Below, piece by piece: positions 1 through 7,885 of a stretch of DNA of 33,582 nucleotides. A program made the position numbers and the translations under genes. The notes below the pieces were generated by a model. That model did no database searches, was not told the DNA's origin, and was given only the letters and a program-made list of their open reading frames with translations. Each line of letters starts with the position of its first letter. Within the stretch, counting starts at the first letter, position 1. Source of the stretch: Bacilli bacterium (GTDB lineage Bacteria; Bacillota; Bacilli; Paenibacillales; KCTC-25726); NCBI GenBank assembly GCA_036381315.1, contig DASVDB010000059.1, positions 1 through 33,582 of the forward strand. Direction: 5' to 3'.

Positions 1-488
1 AGCATGCAGGACAATTTTCCGTTTGCGGCGTAAAACTGAAACACAAAGTGGCACGGCGGCAACGCCATTTTGTCGATATCCGCCGGATTCCACGCGGTTA
101 CGAGATGGCGGCGGGAATCGGGATTTTGCTTGATCGCCTCGATTACGCGGCTGATTTGGTCGATTTTCCGCCCGTCCGGCGCTTCCCAGGCGCGCCATTG
201 TTTTCCGTATACCGGGCCGAGATCGCCGTTTTCGTCCGCCCATTCGTCCCAAATTGTCACGTTGTGGTCGTGCAAATACTGAATGTTCGTATCGCCGCGC
301 AAAAACCACAACATTTCGTGGAAGATGGAACGGACATGCATTTTTTTCGTCGTCAACAGCGGAAAGCCTTTGGCCAGGTCAAACCGCATTTGCCTGCCGA
401 ATACGGAAAGCGTGCCGGTGCCGGTGCGGTCCTCTTTTTTTGTCCCGTTTTCCAAAATATCCTGCAAAAGATCCAGATACGCTCTCAT
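1..488 (-). CDS. thyA: Thymidylate synthase, N-terminal part (runs off left edge)
   Basis: Makes dTMP from dUMP using methylene-tetrahydrofolate. About 162 residues are visible and the C-terminus lies beyond position 1. The start ([15 protein letters not shown] at 488) follows a GGGTGATGGG ribosome binding site. Visible ThyA signatures are [13 protein letters not shown] near residue 20, the [12 protein letters not shown] block, and the catalytic cysteine context [11 protein letters not shown] close to the edge. The sequence is intact as far as it can be read. It is the last visible gene of a minus-strand run that begins with ytxJ, 37 bases after the unrecognised gene upstream. dfrA often follows thyA in Bacillales but cannot be seen here. 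Identification is secure. Confidence 0.95.
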   Translation of the reverse strand, partial: MRAYLDLLQDILENGTKKEDRTGTGTLSVFGRQMRFDLAKGFPLLTTKKMHVRSIFHEMLWFLRGDTNIQYLHDHNVTIWDEWADENGDLGPVYGKQWRAWEAPDGRKIDQISRVIEAIKQNPDSRRHLVTAWNPADIDKMALPPCHFVFQFYAANGKLSCM

Positions 489-525
489 CCCATCACCCGT
501 TAATTATTGTAAAATGAATTTGCGC

Positions 526-1035
526 TTACCGAAATACCGCAAACGACTGCAACACGACGTCCACAAGCGACGCGATATCCGCTATTTGCCGCTCGTCGAT
601 TTTGCGGGCAAAATCAAGCTCGATCGTATTGAAGTATACTCTTTTTCCGGTCGGATTATATGTAAAAGAGACGGTTTGCTTAATCGTCGGCCGCTCTTGC
701 CAAATGGCGTTAAGCCCCTCTTCGATGCGCCGGCAATCCGCCTCCACATCCTGAATTTCAGCGAGAAAACGTACCGTAAGCCGGCAGCCCGGCTCCGTAT
801 CGGCAATCGCCAGCATCTCCGCCGCCAAATCCGCCATATCGGCAAAGAGCTGTATTTCCGCCCGCACTTTGGCGTCCGCGGAAGCGGCAAATTGAATCGC
901 ATAGTTGCGGGCCATAACGGCGCTGTCGAGCATGTCTGAGCGGCTTGTTACGACAATGCTGCCGGCCAGATCGAGATCGTAAACCGCGCCTTCCAGCACG
1001 ACTTTCAAATTGTCAAAAACGGTCGGGTCAAACAT
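526..1035 (-). CDS. Hypothetical protein, 169 aa
   Basis: A soluble-looking protein of 169 residues that I do not recognise. It begins MFDPTVFDNLKVVLEGAVYD, has no signal peptide or membrane segment, and alternates acidic helical stretches (residues 50-110) with a more beta-like C-terminal half containing FTYNPTGKRVYFNTIELDF. It has no cysteine pairs or nucleotide-binding motif. The start codon lies four bases after the ytxJ stop, so the two are probably translationally coupled; its own ribosome binding site is weak. Reading frame length and codon use match the neighbours, so it is very likely a real gene. Confidence 0.75.
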   Translation of the reverse strand: MFDPTVFDNLKVVLEGAVYDLDLAGSIVVTSRSDMLDSAVMARNYAIQFAASADAKVRAEIQLFADMADLAAEMLAIADTEPGCRLTVRFLAEIQDVEADCRRIEEGLNAIWQERPTIKQTVSFTYNPTGKRVYFNTIELDFARKIDERQIADIASLVDVVLQSFAVFR

Positions 1036-1039
1036 TGCG

Positions 1040-1381
1040 TCACTGAAGCGCTTCTTGCAAATGCGCGGCTGTCACCTTACGATGCGATGCGTTCCAAACG
1101 GCTTTTTGCCGGTCAATCAAAATCGCCTGCGGCGATTCGTGCTTGATCTGCAAATCTTCCGCTATTTTATTCGACACCGGCCGCGACTGAATGACTTTAA
1201 CCAACAGATAATCAACGTCTTCGCGCGGATGATCGCTTAAATAACGCTCATATTCCTTAAAAGCGCCGGCGCTGATTTCACAACGTGTGCTATGTTTCAG
1301 AACAACGGCGGGACGTTCCTCGCTGTGCGCCAATACTTCTTCCCACTCGTCGATCGTTGTAATTTCTCGCCATTTCTTCAT
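1040..1381 (-). CDS. ytxJ: YtxJ/BrxC-type bacillithiol-system redox protein
   Basis: A 113-residue thioredoxin-fold protein of the YtxJ (BrxC) family, monothiol bacilliredoxins thought to remove bacillithiol from S-bacillithiolated proteins. The family's cysteine motif is usually TCPIS; here it reads TRCEISAGAF (residues 32-41), so the single cysteine and following Ile-Ser are kept while the preceding Thr is shifted by an Arg and the Pro is a Glu. The typical ending SPQAILIDRQKAVWNASH is present. The start follows an AAAGGAAGGG ribosome binding site. The gene leads a run that includes thyA. Confidence in the family is high; the exact substrate is inferred. Confidence 0.85.
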   Translation of the reverse strand: MKKWREITTIDEWEEVLAHSEERPAVVLKHSTRCEISAGAFKEYERYLSDHPREDVDYLLVKVIQSRPVSNKIAEDLQIKHESPQAILIDRQKAVWNASHRKVTAAHLQEALQ

Positions 1382-1467
1382 GCCAAATCCCTTCCTTTAG
1401 CTGAAATCTAAAACAATTTTATCATTTTCGCGTTTTAAGCGCCATCCCGCGTTTTATCCGGTTGTCC

Positions 1468-1875
1468 TTACGCTTTGCCATTGCCGCAACCGGCGGCGCG
1501 CAGCGGTTGCAGCGCAATTCCCCATGGAGTATAGTATTGTTCGGAAATGAGCGGAAAACGTCCGTATTTTTTCGCCAAAAGACGAAATTCGCCGGGTGCC
1601 AATTGGTACAACAGCAGTTTTTTCAGATGGTTTTGGCATAATAGAAGCTGCATGTCATCGGCAAATAAAACGCCATTTCGCCCGCATATCTCGCACTCTT
1701 TGCGGGCAAACATGCTTTTTAACGGACGCATTTCAGCCAAGCTAACTTCTCCGGCGGCGTACTGGATACGATGGCTGGCGCATAACAGCAGCAGAAAATG
1801 GCCGTCATCAACGATCGCGAGCTTGTCCGCCCCGCCAATACGACACGCTGCGTGGCTGCAATGGTACACCGGCAA
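1468..1875 (-). CDS. Small Cys/His-rich protein with duplicated metal-binding-like module
   Basis: A protein of about 135 residues that I cannot name. I start it at TTG 1875 because a strong GGAGGAGG lies seven bases upstream. The frame stays open to a GTG at 1998, but that extension would run through the terminator hairpin at 1944-1970. From TTG the sequence shows two similar modules: Cys6-x4-Cys11 ... Cys32-x2-His35, and Cys61-x2-Cys64 ... Cys80-x2-His83. The second pair of each module sits in a matching context (DDGHFLLLLCASH and DDMQLLLCQNH), so this looks like an internal duplication, each copy perhaps holding one zinc ion. The C-terminal 50 residues are basic and hydrophobic. It is not obviously co-transcribed with ytxJ. 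Confidence 0.7.
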   Translation of the reverse strand: MPVYHCSHAACRIGGADKLAIVDDGHFLLLLCASHRIQYAAGEVSLAEMRPLKSMFARKECEICGRNGVLFADDMQLLLCQNHLKKLLLYQLAPGEFRLLAKKYGRFPLISEQYYTPWGIALQPLRAAGCGNGKA

Positions 1876-1943
1876 TTCGCCTCCTCCGGTTTTTTTCCTA
1901 TAATACATTAGCCAAGCCGCAAAATCTGTCGCAGTGTGTCCCG

Positions 1944-1970
1944 ATAAAAAAACCGCCCCGAAAAAGGGGC
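1944..1970 (-). terminator. Intrinsic terminator after the YjcZ-like gene
   Basis: Read on the minus strand, a GCCCC/GGGGC stem (1966-1970 with 1955-1959) with a 6-base loop is followed by GG and seven Ts. It lies between the YjcZ-like gene and the Cys/His-rich gene and argues that the latter starts at 1875 rather than 1998. Confidence 0.75.
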
Positions 1971-2038
1971 AAGTTATCCGGGGCATATTTACTGGCACGG
2001 TTCGTCCCCGCTGAATATGATGCTGATACAGGCAAGCG

Positions 2039-2266
2039 TTATACGACGAAACGCGAGCGCAGGATAATCACCAACAAGATAAACAACACCAGCACCATCG
2101 CCGTATTGGTAAAGCCGACAGGGACGTGGCATACGACCGGCGCGGCGGCAACGGGGGCAGACACGTTGACATGATGATGCACATGCGCCGGTTCAACCGC
2201 CATCGGCTTATGAACGTGGATGGGCTGGACGTTTGGCATGTAAATATTAGGGCTTACATATTCCAT
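2039..2266 (-). CDS. YjcZ-like small hydrophobic sporulation peptide
   Basis: A 75-residue protein with a His/Pro/Val-rich N-terminal half (PIHVHKP, PAHVHHHVNV) and one C-terminal membrane helix, FTNTAMVLVLFILLVIIL. The last segment closely resembles the core of the YjcZ family of tiny sporulation proteins (FALIVVLFILLIIVG). Start chosen at ATG 2266 because AAGGAGG lies eight bases upstream; an upstream ATG at 2296 in the same frame lacks one. Plus-strand bases 2298-2305 read on the minus strand as CATAGACT, which fits the -10 of mother-cell sigma factors (CATANNNT), but no convincing -35 is seen. Function is inferred; the histidine-rich head is unusual for the family. Confidence 0.7.
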   Translation of the reverse strand: MEYVSPNIYMPNVQPIHVHKPMAVEPAHVHHHVNVSAPVAAAPVVCHVPVGFTNTAMVLVLFILLVIILRSRFVV

Positions 2267-2497
2267 ATCAAGCACCTCCTTAGATTGATACACCATCAGT
2301 CTATGGGGGGCTACCTACGAATTACACGGCGATAACCTAGCGTGTAAAAAATGGATGTTTACACCAATCCTTCGTCTGCTCCGGGAAATTGTTCCGGATT
2401 CATTGCGGTATTTTCCGCGGCGAAACCGGCAAGTTCCAAATTCGCCTGCCAATTGTGCAAAAAATGTGCTTGAAATCACGTTTATCCAATTCTTTTA

Positions 2498-2506
2498 TGC
2501 TATTAT
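2498..2506 (+). promoter_or_regulatory. Probable extended -10 promoter for the four-helix membrane protein
   Basis: TG-C-TATTAT at 2498-2506 is an extended -10 element about 63 bases before the start at 2569. The -35 region is poor. The rest of the 2267-2568 intergenic stretch is AT-rich and I see no other gene or terminator in it, apart from the possible sporulation -10 at 2298-2305 facing the other way. Confidence 0.4.
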
Positions 2507-2568
2507 AAAAATGCGTAAAATAAATAATGAAGGAATGCATATATTTTGCAGATACGGAGGATTGTCCC

Positions 2569-3003
2569 ATGTGGTATCAATTGCTGGTGTTCTTTCATGT
2601 GCTGAGTGTGATGCTGGCGCTCGGGCCGTTTTTTCTATTGATTCCACTTTTGCGCAAAATGAGGGTGGCTCAGTCAGAACAACTAATGCCGTATATTTCA
2701 ACTTTTCGTTTAGCCGTGCAGTTCTCCAGACATGGCGGCCATTTGCTCGTTTTAACCGGCGTCTTGCTCATTGCGTTTGGTCCGTGGACATGGAAAACAT
2801 CATGGGTGATCGTGACGGTTTTGATCATGTTCAGCTCGCTTTACTTCTTTGCCCGCGCTTTCTCCCCTATCTTAAAGGCGCTGCAGGAGCCCGGCCATGA
2901 CAGAAAGAAATTGGTCGCCAAATTGCGCAATGCTTTATACGGCTATATATTCATCATGTTGCTAATGATGTGGATTATGAAAAGCAAACCGGTGTTTTGG
3001 TAG
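2569..3003 (+). CDS. Four-helix integral membrane protein (DUF2269-like)
   Basis: A 144-residue protein with four predicted membrane helices (about residues 2-24, 50-70, 75-95 and 122-140). The start MWYQLLVFFHVLSVM is chosen at ATG 2569 because ACGGAGG lies seven bases upstream; the frame opens earlier at 2527 without a ribosome binding site. Histidines in helix 1 (FFHVLSV) and before helix 2 (SRHGGHLLVL) sit where haem-binding or CopD/DUF2269-like proteins place theirs, so that family is the best guess. No operon partner: the genes on either side are separately spaced. Function unknown. Confidence 0.6.
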   Translation: MWYQLLVFFHVLSVMLALGPFFLLIPLLRKMRVAQSEQLMPYISTFRLAVQFSRHGGHLLVLTGVLLIAFGPWTWKTSWVIVTVLIMFSSLYFFARAFSPILKALQEPGHDRKKLVAKLRNALYGYIFIMLLMMWIMKSKPVFW

Positions 3004-3140
3004 GCATGCCGTTTAACCGGCTTAACTGGCTTAACCGGCGACAATAATCGAAAATATTCAGCAAATTTTAGTTGGGATGAAACGTTTTGCTGCCGCCGAT
3101 TGTCTATATTAATAGATAATCAAGTTTGGGGGGACGCAAG

Positions 3141-3347
3141 ATGTTTGAACCATTGATTCGCCAAAAGCTTGTTGTCCAAATCTTCGATGCGGGCAACAAG
3201 CTTTTGGCAACCGGCGTGATAACCGGAATCAATGAACAAAAAGGTTTTTTGAAACTAAACCGCAAATTGCTGTTTCCGCTTCGCATCGTTGCAAAAATAC
3301 AAATATTGTCCGATAGATTGGCTGAACAGAAAAGCGCAGCGCTTTAA
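3141..3347 (+). CDS. Hypothetical small protein, 68 aa
   Basis: Starts MFEPLIRQKLVVQIFDAG at ATG 3141, preceded by TTTGGGGGGACGCAAG, a good ribosome binding site. The sequence alternates short hydrophobic strands with turns (QKLVVQIFDAGNKLLATGVITGINE) and could be a small beta-barrel of the Sm or SH3 sort, but I do not recognise a family. It is soluble, basic, and lacks cysteines. It converges on the end of the tad operon, whose last stop is 55 bases away on the other strand. Confidence 0.6.
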   Translation: MFEPLIRQKLVVQIFDAGNKLLATGVITGINEQKGFLKLNRKLLFPLRIVAKIQILSDRLAEQKSAAL

Positions 3348-3401
3348 CGGTATTGCCGGTATGCCTTTGCCTCGCGCCAGCGCACACTCGCGGAAGGGAG
3401 C

Positions 3402-4625
3402 TTACGCCTTGAACACCAGTTCTGCCTTAACAATCCGAATCACATCACCGGCGTGCAGCGTATAGGATTTGTAAGGCAGCAACTTTTCCCCGTTCAGGAA
3501 GCTCCCGTTGACTGAACCCAAATCTTTTACCGCATACGTTTGCCCCACCCGCTCAATTTCGCAGTGTGCTCTGGATATTCCAACAGAATCCAGCACGATC
3601 CCGGCGGAATCGCCTCGACCGATCAAAATCCGTTGCTTGAACAATTCATATGTAATGCTTTTCCCATCAAGCCGCAACTCCAATTTCGCCCCTTGTCGCC
3701 CGGCGGAAACCGCTTGCCCGGATCCCAGAAAAACGGTTGCCGGAGACGCCGGCGCAGATTTAAGCGGCTGACTGTCCAACGCGTCCGCCTGCCGCCGGCT
3801 TTTTTGCGCCCGCTTGAATAGCGGAGCATGCTTTAAAGCCAGATATCCGGCTTCGCCCGCAAGCAACGACACTCCCAGCGCGATATAAACTTTCGCTTCC
3901 GACGGCTCCGCAAGCGCCCAAATCCAGCTGAGCGCCGCCAATGCGAGCGGAATCGCGGCTAACGCCCATTTGCGCCGGATATTGGCGCCCTGTTCTATCT
4001 GTTTCCGTTCGGTTTCCCTGGGCAAATTTCGTTCTGCGATAGGCATAACGGACGCGCGGTCGACCATGGTGCGCAGCAGCGCACGAAATTCCGCCAACTG
4101 AAAAGAATCGCCGTTCAGCGCCTTCATGATCTCCTGGACGCCGTCGCCGTGCAATTCATCAACACTGGCCACCAAACCGGCAGCCAGCTGGCTCAGCCGT
4201 TCTTGCAGCGATTCCCGAAATACCGGGGATTTCATCGGCAAATAAACCAACCGTATATCCGTATAATCCCGATCCGTAAAAATGAGGTCGCCGCGCAAGC
4301 AGACATTGCCCTCATCCAACATATAGTTGCCGCATTCCGCAACGGCGCGGACGATTGCATACAAGACGCAGAAATATTGGCGAATCGTCAGGCGTTCATT
4401 TTTCAGCCGTTGCGCCAAAATCCGCTTGCCGGAGAAATGGTAATAAAACGTATACACAAAATCGCGTTCCTCCGCCGTTACGGGCAAAAAGCCGGGAATC
4501 TCGTTATAGTTGAGCATTTTGATCTGGATCGGCGAAACGTCGCTCTCCGTAATCCCCCTTTTCCCACGGACGGCAAGCGTCAAACCGGAGCGATCCGTAA
4601 AATCTACGGAAAATTGCGCAAACAT
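3402..4625 (-). CDS. FHA-domain membrane protein (DUF6382-like N-terminus), tad operon
   Basis: A 407-residue protein. Residues 1-190 match the pattern of the DUF6382 domain found with FHA in Bacillales and clostridia. Two membrane helices follow (about 220-238 and 245-263), then a Ser/Pro/Ala-rich linker, then a C-terminal FHA domain (330-405) with every expected motif: GR at 336-337, SRAH at 351-354 and NG at 373-374 within DLGSVNGSFLNG. FHA domains bind phosphothreonine, so this protein probably anchors a phosphorylated partner at the membrane. Its start overlaps the end region of the prepilin peptidase gene (GGAGGGATTTGAATG), so it is the last gene of the tad operon. The likely kinase partner is at the other end (13563-15203). 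The phosphopeptide partner is inferred. Confidence 0.85.
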   Translation of the reverse strand: MFAQFSVDFTDRSGLTLAVRGKRGITESDVSPIQIKMLNYNEIPGFLPVTAEERDFVYTFYYHFSGKRILAQRLKNERLTIRQYFCVLYAIVRAVAECGNYMLDEGNVCLRGDLIFTDRDYTDIRLVYLPMKSPVFRESLQERLSQLAAGLVASVDELHGDGVQEIMKALNGDSFQLAEFRALLRTMVDRASVMPIAERNLPRETERKQIEQGANIRRKWALAAIPLALAALSWIWALAEPSEAKVYIALGVSLLAGEAGYLALKHAPLFKRAQKSRRQADALDSQPLKSAPASPATVFLGSGQAVSAGRQGAKLELRLDGKSITYELFKQRILIGRGDSAGIVLDSVGISRAHCEIERVGQTYAVKDLGSVNGSFLNGEKLLPYKSYTLHAGDVIRIVKAELVFKA

Positions 4626-5141
4626 TCAAATCCCTCCCAAGTAAATGACGGCGGCCGGAAGCACGGCCAACATGAACGGGAACTTGACCATCTCTTTCTT
4701 GCTTGCCGGCAACGAAATGTTGCCTTCGCGCAGCACAAAAATGCGGGCAGCCAACCAAATAAGCGCGCGAATGCGATCGGCGAACAATTTACGGGCTGAC
4801 AAAATCACGATGCCAATGACGCCGGCGACCATAAGCGACATGACCAGGATATGCGCGACCGAAGCCGCGCCGGAAATGGCGCCGATTGCCGCAAACAGCT
4901 TAACGTCTCCCGCGCCCACGGCGCGAAGCGCATACAGGATAACAAGCAGCGCAAATCCGACAAGCATCCCGGCAACGGCAAACCATAGCCCCGCCCATGC
5001 CCGCGCCGTAACATTCAAGAGCAGCCCGACGCCGGCAAATCCGAGCGTCAAAACATTGGGGATCCTGTTTACGGCCATATCGAATATAAACGCGATCGCA
5101 AGCAACAGGAACAACGAGATATTGATAAGCAGCGCAACGAT
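4626..5141 (-). CDS. tadV: Prepilin peptidase TadV/CpaA (A24), possible ATC start
   Basis: An aspartic membrane peptidase that removes leader peptides from Flp pilin and pseudopilins. It has the two catalytic aspartates of the A24 family: FDMAVNRIPN and the GAGDVK motif. Helices follow in the usual CpaA order, with about 171 residues, typical for this short form. The first canonical start (TTG 5114) has no ribosome binding site and would cut into the first helix. A perfect GGAGGG lies seven bases before ATC 5141, in the same frame. The next junction downstream (peptidase to FHA gene) has the same GGAGGGATTT sequence followed by ATG. I therefore place the start at ATC 5141, as an unusual start codon, a mutated ATG, or a base error. 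If not, use TTG 5114. Confidence 0.85.
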   Translation of the reverse strand: MVALLINISLFLLLAIAFIFDMAVNRIPNVLTLGFAGVGLLLNVTARAWAGLWFAVAGMLVGFALLVILYALRAVGAGDVKLFAAIGAISGAASVAHILVMSLMVAGVIGIVILSARKLFADRIRALIWLAARIFVLREGNISLPASKKEMVKFPFMLAVLPAAVIYLGGI

Positions 5142-5142
5142 A

Positions 5143-5820
5143 TTAAATCCCTCCTATCCAGGTTCGTTCTTGCGCTCTGACGCGAAAGCGCAGCACTTGA
5201 CGAACAAACGGCACAGGAACGCGCCAGGCATATTCCACTTCGAGGCGAAAATCGGCGCGGCCGTCTTCCGCCAAATCGGGGATGGCAAAGTCCGTCAATG
5301 TAAAATGGCTTTGTTTGATCCATGTGTCTTTCATGCCGGGATCGGCATATTGCCAAATGAGCGGCAGAACAACAGGCTGAATGGCGCGCAAATAAGCCGC
5401 CTTGACCGATTGTTGGGCCTCTTTGCGCACCGTTTTCTCTGTCTCCAACATTTCGGCAACAGCTTCGGGAAGCCACGCCGCATAATCATCCGGGGCAGTT
5501 TCCGCCTGTTTTGCTTGCTCTTCGGCATGTTTGACGCGGTTCACAAGGTTGAGCGCCGCTTGCCCCGCTTTTGTTTGGGCGGCTTCCGCCGCAAGCAGCT
5601 TTGCGGGGTACAAATGGGTCGCGATCTGGGCCGCCGTTTCATGCACCGCCTCCGCAACAGCCGCATAGACGAGACAATATTGGATAAATGCAATGAGCGC
5701 AAGCATAAAGGCGATAAATAACGGAAGCGCAAGCGCCGCCTCGAGCGTGATGCTTGCGTCCGTCTGCCGCAATTTAGTAGGAATAAAAGATCGCGGTTTC
5801 ATACTCATACCTTTTTCCAT
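5143..5820 (-). CDS. TadE-like pseudopilin (second copy)
   Basis: A 225-residue protein with a short basic N-terminus, the TadE-type motif DASITLEAALALPLF (about residues 21-35) starting a single membrane helix to about residue 55, then an extracytoplasmic domain rich in Ala, Gln and Glu with coiled-coil character (70-130). Such proteins are minor pilins processed by the tad peptidase. It begins inside the 3' end of the TadG-like gene (47-base overlap). ATG 5820 is used because AAGGGTGA precedes it; ATGs at 5808 and 5802 are alternatives. Its stop (GGAGGGATTTAA) carries the ribosome binding site for the peptidase. Confidence 0.8.
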   Translation of the reverse strand: MEKGMSMKPRSFIPTKLRQTDASITLEAALALPLFIAFMLALIAFIQYCLVYAAVAEAVHETAAQIATHLYPAKLLAAEAAQTKAGQAALNLVNRVKHAEEQAKQAETAPDDYAAWLPEAVAEMLETEKTVRKEAQQSVKAAYLRAIQPVVLPLIWQYADPGMKDTWIKQSHFTLTDFAIPDLAEDGRADFRLEVEYAWRVPVPFVRQVLRFRVRAQERTWIGGI

Positions 5821-7879
5821 TCACCCTTCCATCGATTACGCCTGCCATCCCCAACAATTTGACGATGCCGGGTATAAACCACAGCGGCGTCGATGTTTTC
5901 GCTTTGCCCATCGCGTATGTTGCGAATTGCGTCAAGTCTTTTCCGGTATTCAACTGGATGAGCGCCATGATCCGGTGTATTTTCGCCGTTTCGCTGCCGA
6001 ACAGCATGAACAGGCGCAAATATTCCGAGTAAGACAATTTAAGCTGAGGAGCGCGAACAAACAACGCCACCTCCTCGCCACGCACCAAACGCTCCGTATC
6101 CTGATACGCCTTGCCCGCTCCTTCGACAATCGCTTGCAAAACAATGAGCCATGGAGAAATCGTTGCGGTGCCCGCTTTTTTTACATCCATCAGCGCTTCG
6201 ATTGTTCTGATGGCAAAACGCATACTGTAAATTTCCGCATAGACAGCGGCGTAATTTTTCTCGCAGCCGGCAAAGCCGTTCAGAATATATTCAATTTCCT
6301 GCGACTGAAGCCTATGTTTTGCCGGATCGGTCATGCCGGGCATCGGGGTGCCGGAAGCGGGCTCCAATCCGTATGTCCGGTAATTGAAATAGGAAAAGGT
6401 ATATTCATTCACGAATCCGGCATCGCGAAAATCGGCCGCAATATCCAATAAAGCGTGCAAAAACGAAAACGCGCCTTTGCCGTAAGCTTTCGGATCATTG
6501 CCAAAATCCGGCGCACGCTCATCCGCCGTCCCCCCGCCGTCATCGCCTGCTAAATAGTGCTGATAATGGCCAGCCAATTGTTCATACAATTGTTTGTCGG
6601 TTTCGCCGCACGAATGCCTAACCGATTGATCCTTCGCTTTTTCCAATTCCGCTTCGGCTTCTGTTTCTTTTTGTTTCGTTTTCTTTTCTGTTTCGTTACG
6701 ATTGGCTGCGCGTTTCTTCATTTCGGCCGACTTCATCTCTTGCCACGCATTGGCCAAATCCCGGCACTTGCCATTGGTTGAAAGCAGGCTTTCCGGCGAC
6801 GTATCCGCCATGCCGCTTTTTACCATTTGGTAAAAGCTGCCGAACGGGGATTGCAGCGAGCCGATTTCCGAACGGTATTTGTCAAAATAAGGATCGCCCA
6901 AAATTTCCAGCGAATCGGCAATCGACAATGCGCCGCCAAGCTCCGTATCGGCTTGCTCCTTTTTCCACTTTTGCGCCTGCGCCGCAATCTTTTGATCTTC
7001 GTCCTGCGCTTGATTGATCAGGGCGAAGATTTGATTCCCTTTCTCCATCAGTTCGTTTTTATCCGTTTCCACTTGGGCGCGGATTTGCGCGCGCAATTGC
7101 TCGCGGCGGCTGAACTTCCCAAGCGTGATGCTGATTTGCGCCATTTGCGCGGCTAGCGCCTGCGCCTCTTCCGGCGATTGGGGAACAATCCGCGACAGGC
7201 TGCGCAGATTTGCTTCCAACGAACTGCGGGAAACGCCGGCTAGTTGCTCGTTCAGCGCAATGAGTTCCGCCAACAGGGCTTCGTAATGCGCGCTTAATTG
7301 ATTCAGCCTAGCAACCATTCGCTGCGCTTCATCCCACGCGTCCGCCAACAAATCCTCGCGGCGATCGAAGTGCGCCTGCAGTTCGTCGCTCTCCTGCATG
7401 AACTCGTCCGCTTCCTGCGCCATTTTTTTCCCTTTGCCGAACTTGTCCGCAATATGGCGGGCAAACTCCACGGGAGCGCGGAATTTCATATTTTCCAATA
7501 CTTGATCCTTAAAAATAATTTTATTTCCAAGCGTGGAGTAGGAGCGAAACTGCACGGAATCGGCTGCCAGAAAAACGCCGGTGATGTTGGCCGAAGAAGC
7601 GGCTTCGCCGGAAAGATTCGCGGCGATTTCGCTTGTTAACAGCTCGGTGCGTTCCGCATTCGTTAATCCTTCGCCAAACAAGCCGTAGGTGCGCAATTCG
7701 CGGTCATAGGCGGAAAATACCGAGCGCATGCCGGCGATTAGCGCGGTATCCGCTTCTCTTTGCGCCAAGCGGATTCTGGCGTAATCGACAAAGACAGTCA
7801 CAAAAAGAAAGACAGCCGCCAGGATGATGCTCAAGTATATGGAGATCATCCCGTTTTCGCGAAAGAATAATCGCCGCAA
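5774..7879 (-). CDS. TadG-like pilus assembly protein (DUF5702-like), 701 aa
   Basis: A large protein with an N-terminal membrane anchor (FFRENGMISIYLSIILAAVFLFVTVF, about 5-30) of the TadG/TadE kind, followed by a long extracytoplasmic part. Residues 150-290 and 380-430 are highly charged and helical with heptad-like Leu/Ala spacing, including a Lys/Glu-rich run near 390-415, so coiled coils are likely. The C-terminal third (480-690) is more globular and includes hydrophobic helices. Length and layout resemble DUF5702-type proteins in Gram-positive tad loci. The start is TTG 7879 with AGGGTGATGG upstream; ATG 7849 is an alternative. It lies six bases after the first TadE-like gene. Confidence 0.75.
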   Translation of the reverse strand: MRRLFFRENGMISIYLSIILAAVFLFVTVFVDYARIRLAQREADTALIAGMRSVFSAYDRELRTYGLFGEGLTNAERTELLTSEIAANLSGEAASSANITGVFLAADSVQFRSYSTLGNKIIFKDQVLENMKFRAPVEFARHIADKFGKGKKMAQEADEFMQESDELQAHFDRREDLLADAWDEAQRMVARLNQLSAHYEALLAELIALNEQLAGVSRSSLEANLRSLSRIVPQSPEEAQALAAQMAQISITLGKFSRREQLRAQIRAQVETDKNELMEKGNQIFALINQAQDEDQKIAAQAQKWKKEQADTELGGALSIADSLEILGDPYFDKYRSEIGSLQSPFGSFYQMVKSGMADTSPESLLSTNGKCRDLANAWQEMKSAEMKKRAANRNETEKKTKQKETEAEAELEKAKDQSVRHSCGETDKQLYEQLAGHYQHYLAGDDGGGTADERAPDFGNDPKAYGKGAFSFLHALLDIAADFRDAGFVNEYTFSYFNYRTYGLEPASGTPMPGMTDPAKHRLQSQEIEYILNGFAGCEKNYAAVYAEIYSMRFAIRTIEALMDVKKAGTATISPWLIVLQAIVEGAGKAYQDTERLVRGEEVALFVRAPQLKLSYSEYLRLFMLFGSETAKIHRIMALIQLNTGKDLTQFATYAMGKAKTSTPLWFIPGIVKLLGMAGVIDGRVNGKRYEYETAIFYSY

Positions 7880-7885
7880 TCGCCA

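Noticed and set aside
3010-3040. Direct repeat of CTTAAC(C/T)GG after the four-helix protein gene
   Set aside because: Only two short copies without a T-tract; no function can be supported.
4645-5721. Long open frame of 358 codons on the plus strand
   Set aside because: It lies opposite the prepilin peptidase and TadE-like genes, has low-complexity Ala/Asn/Ser composition, and lacks a ribosome binding site; the minus-strand genes have clear motifs.
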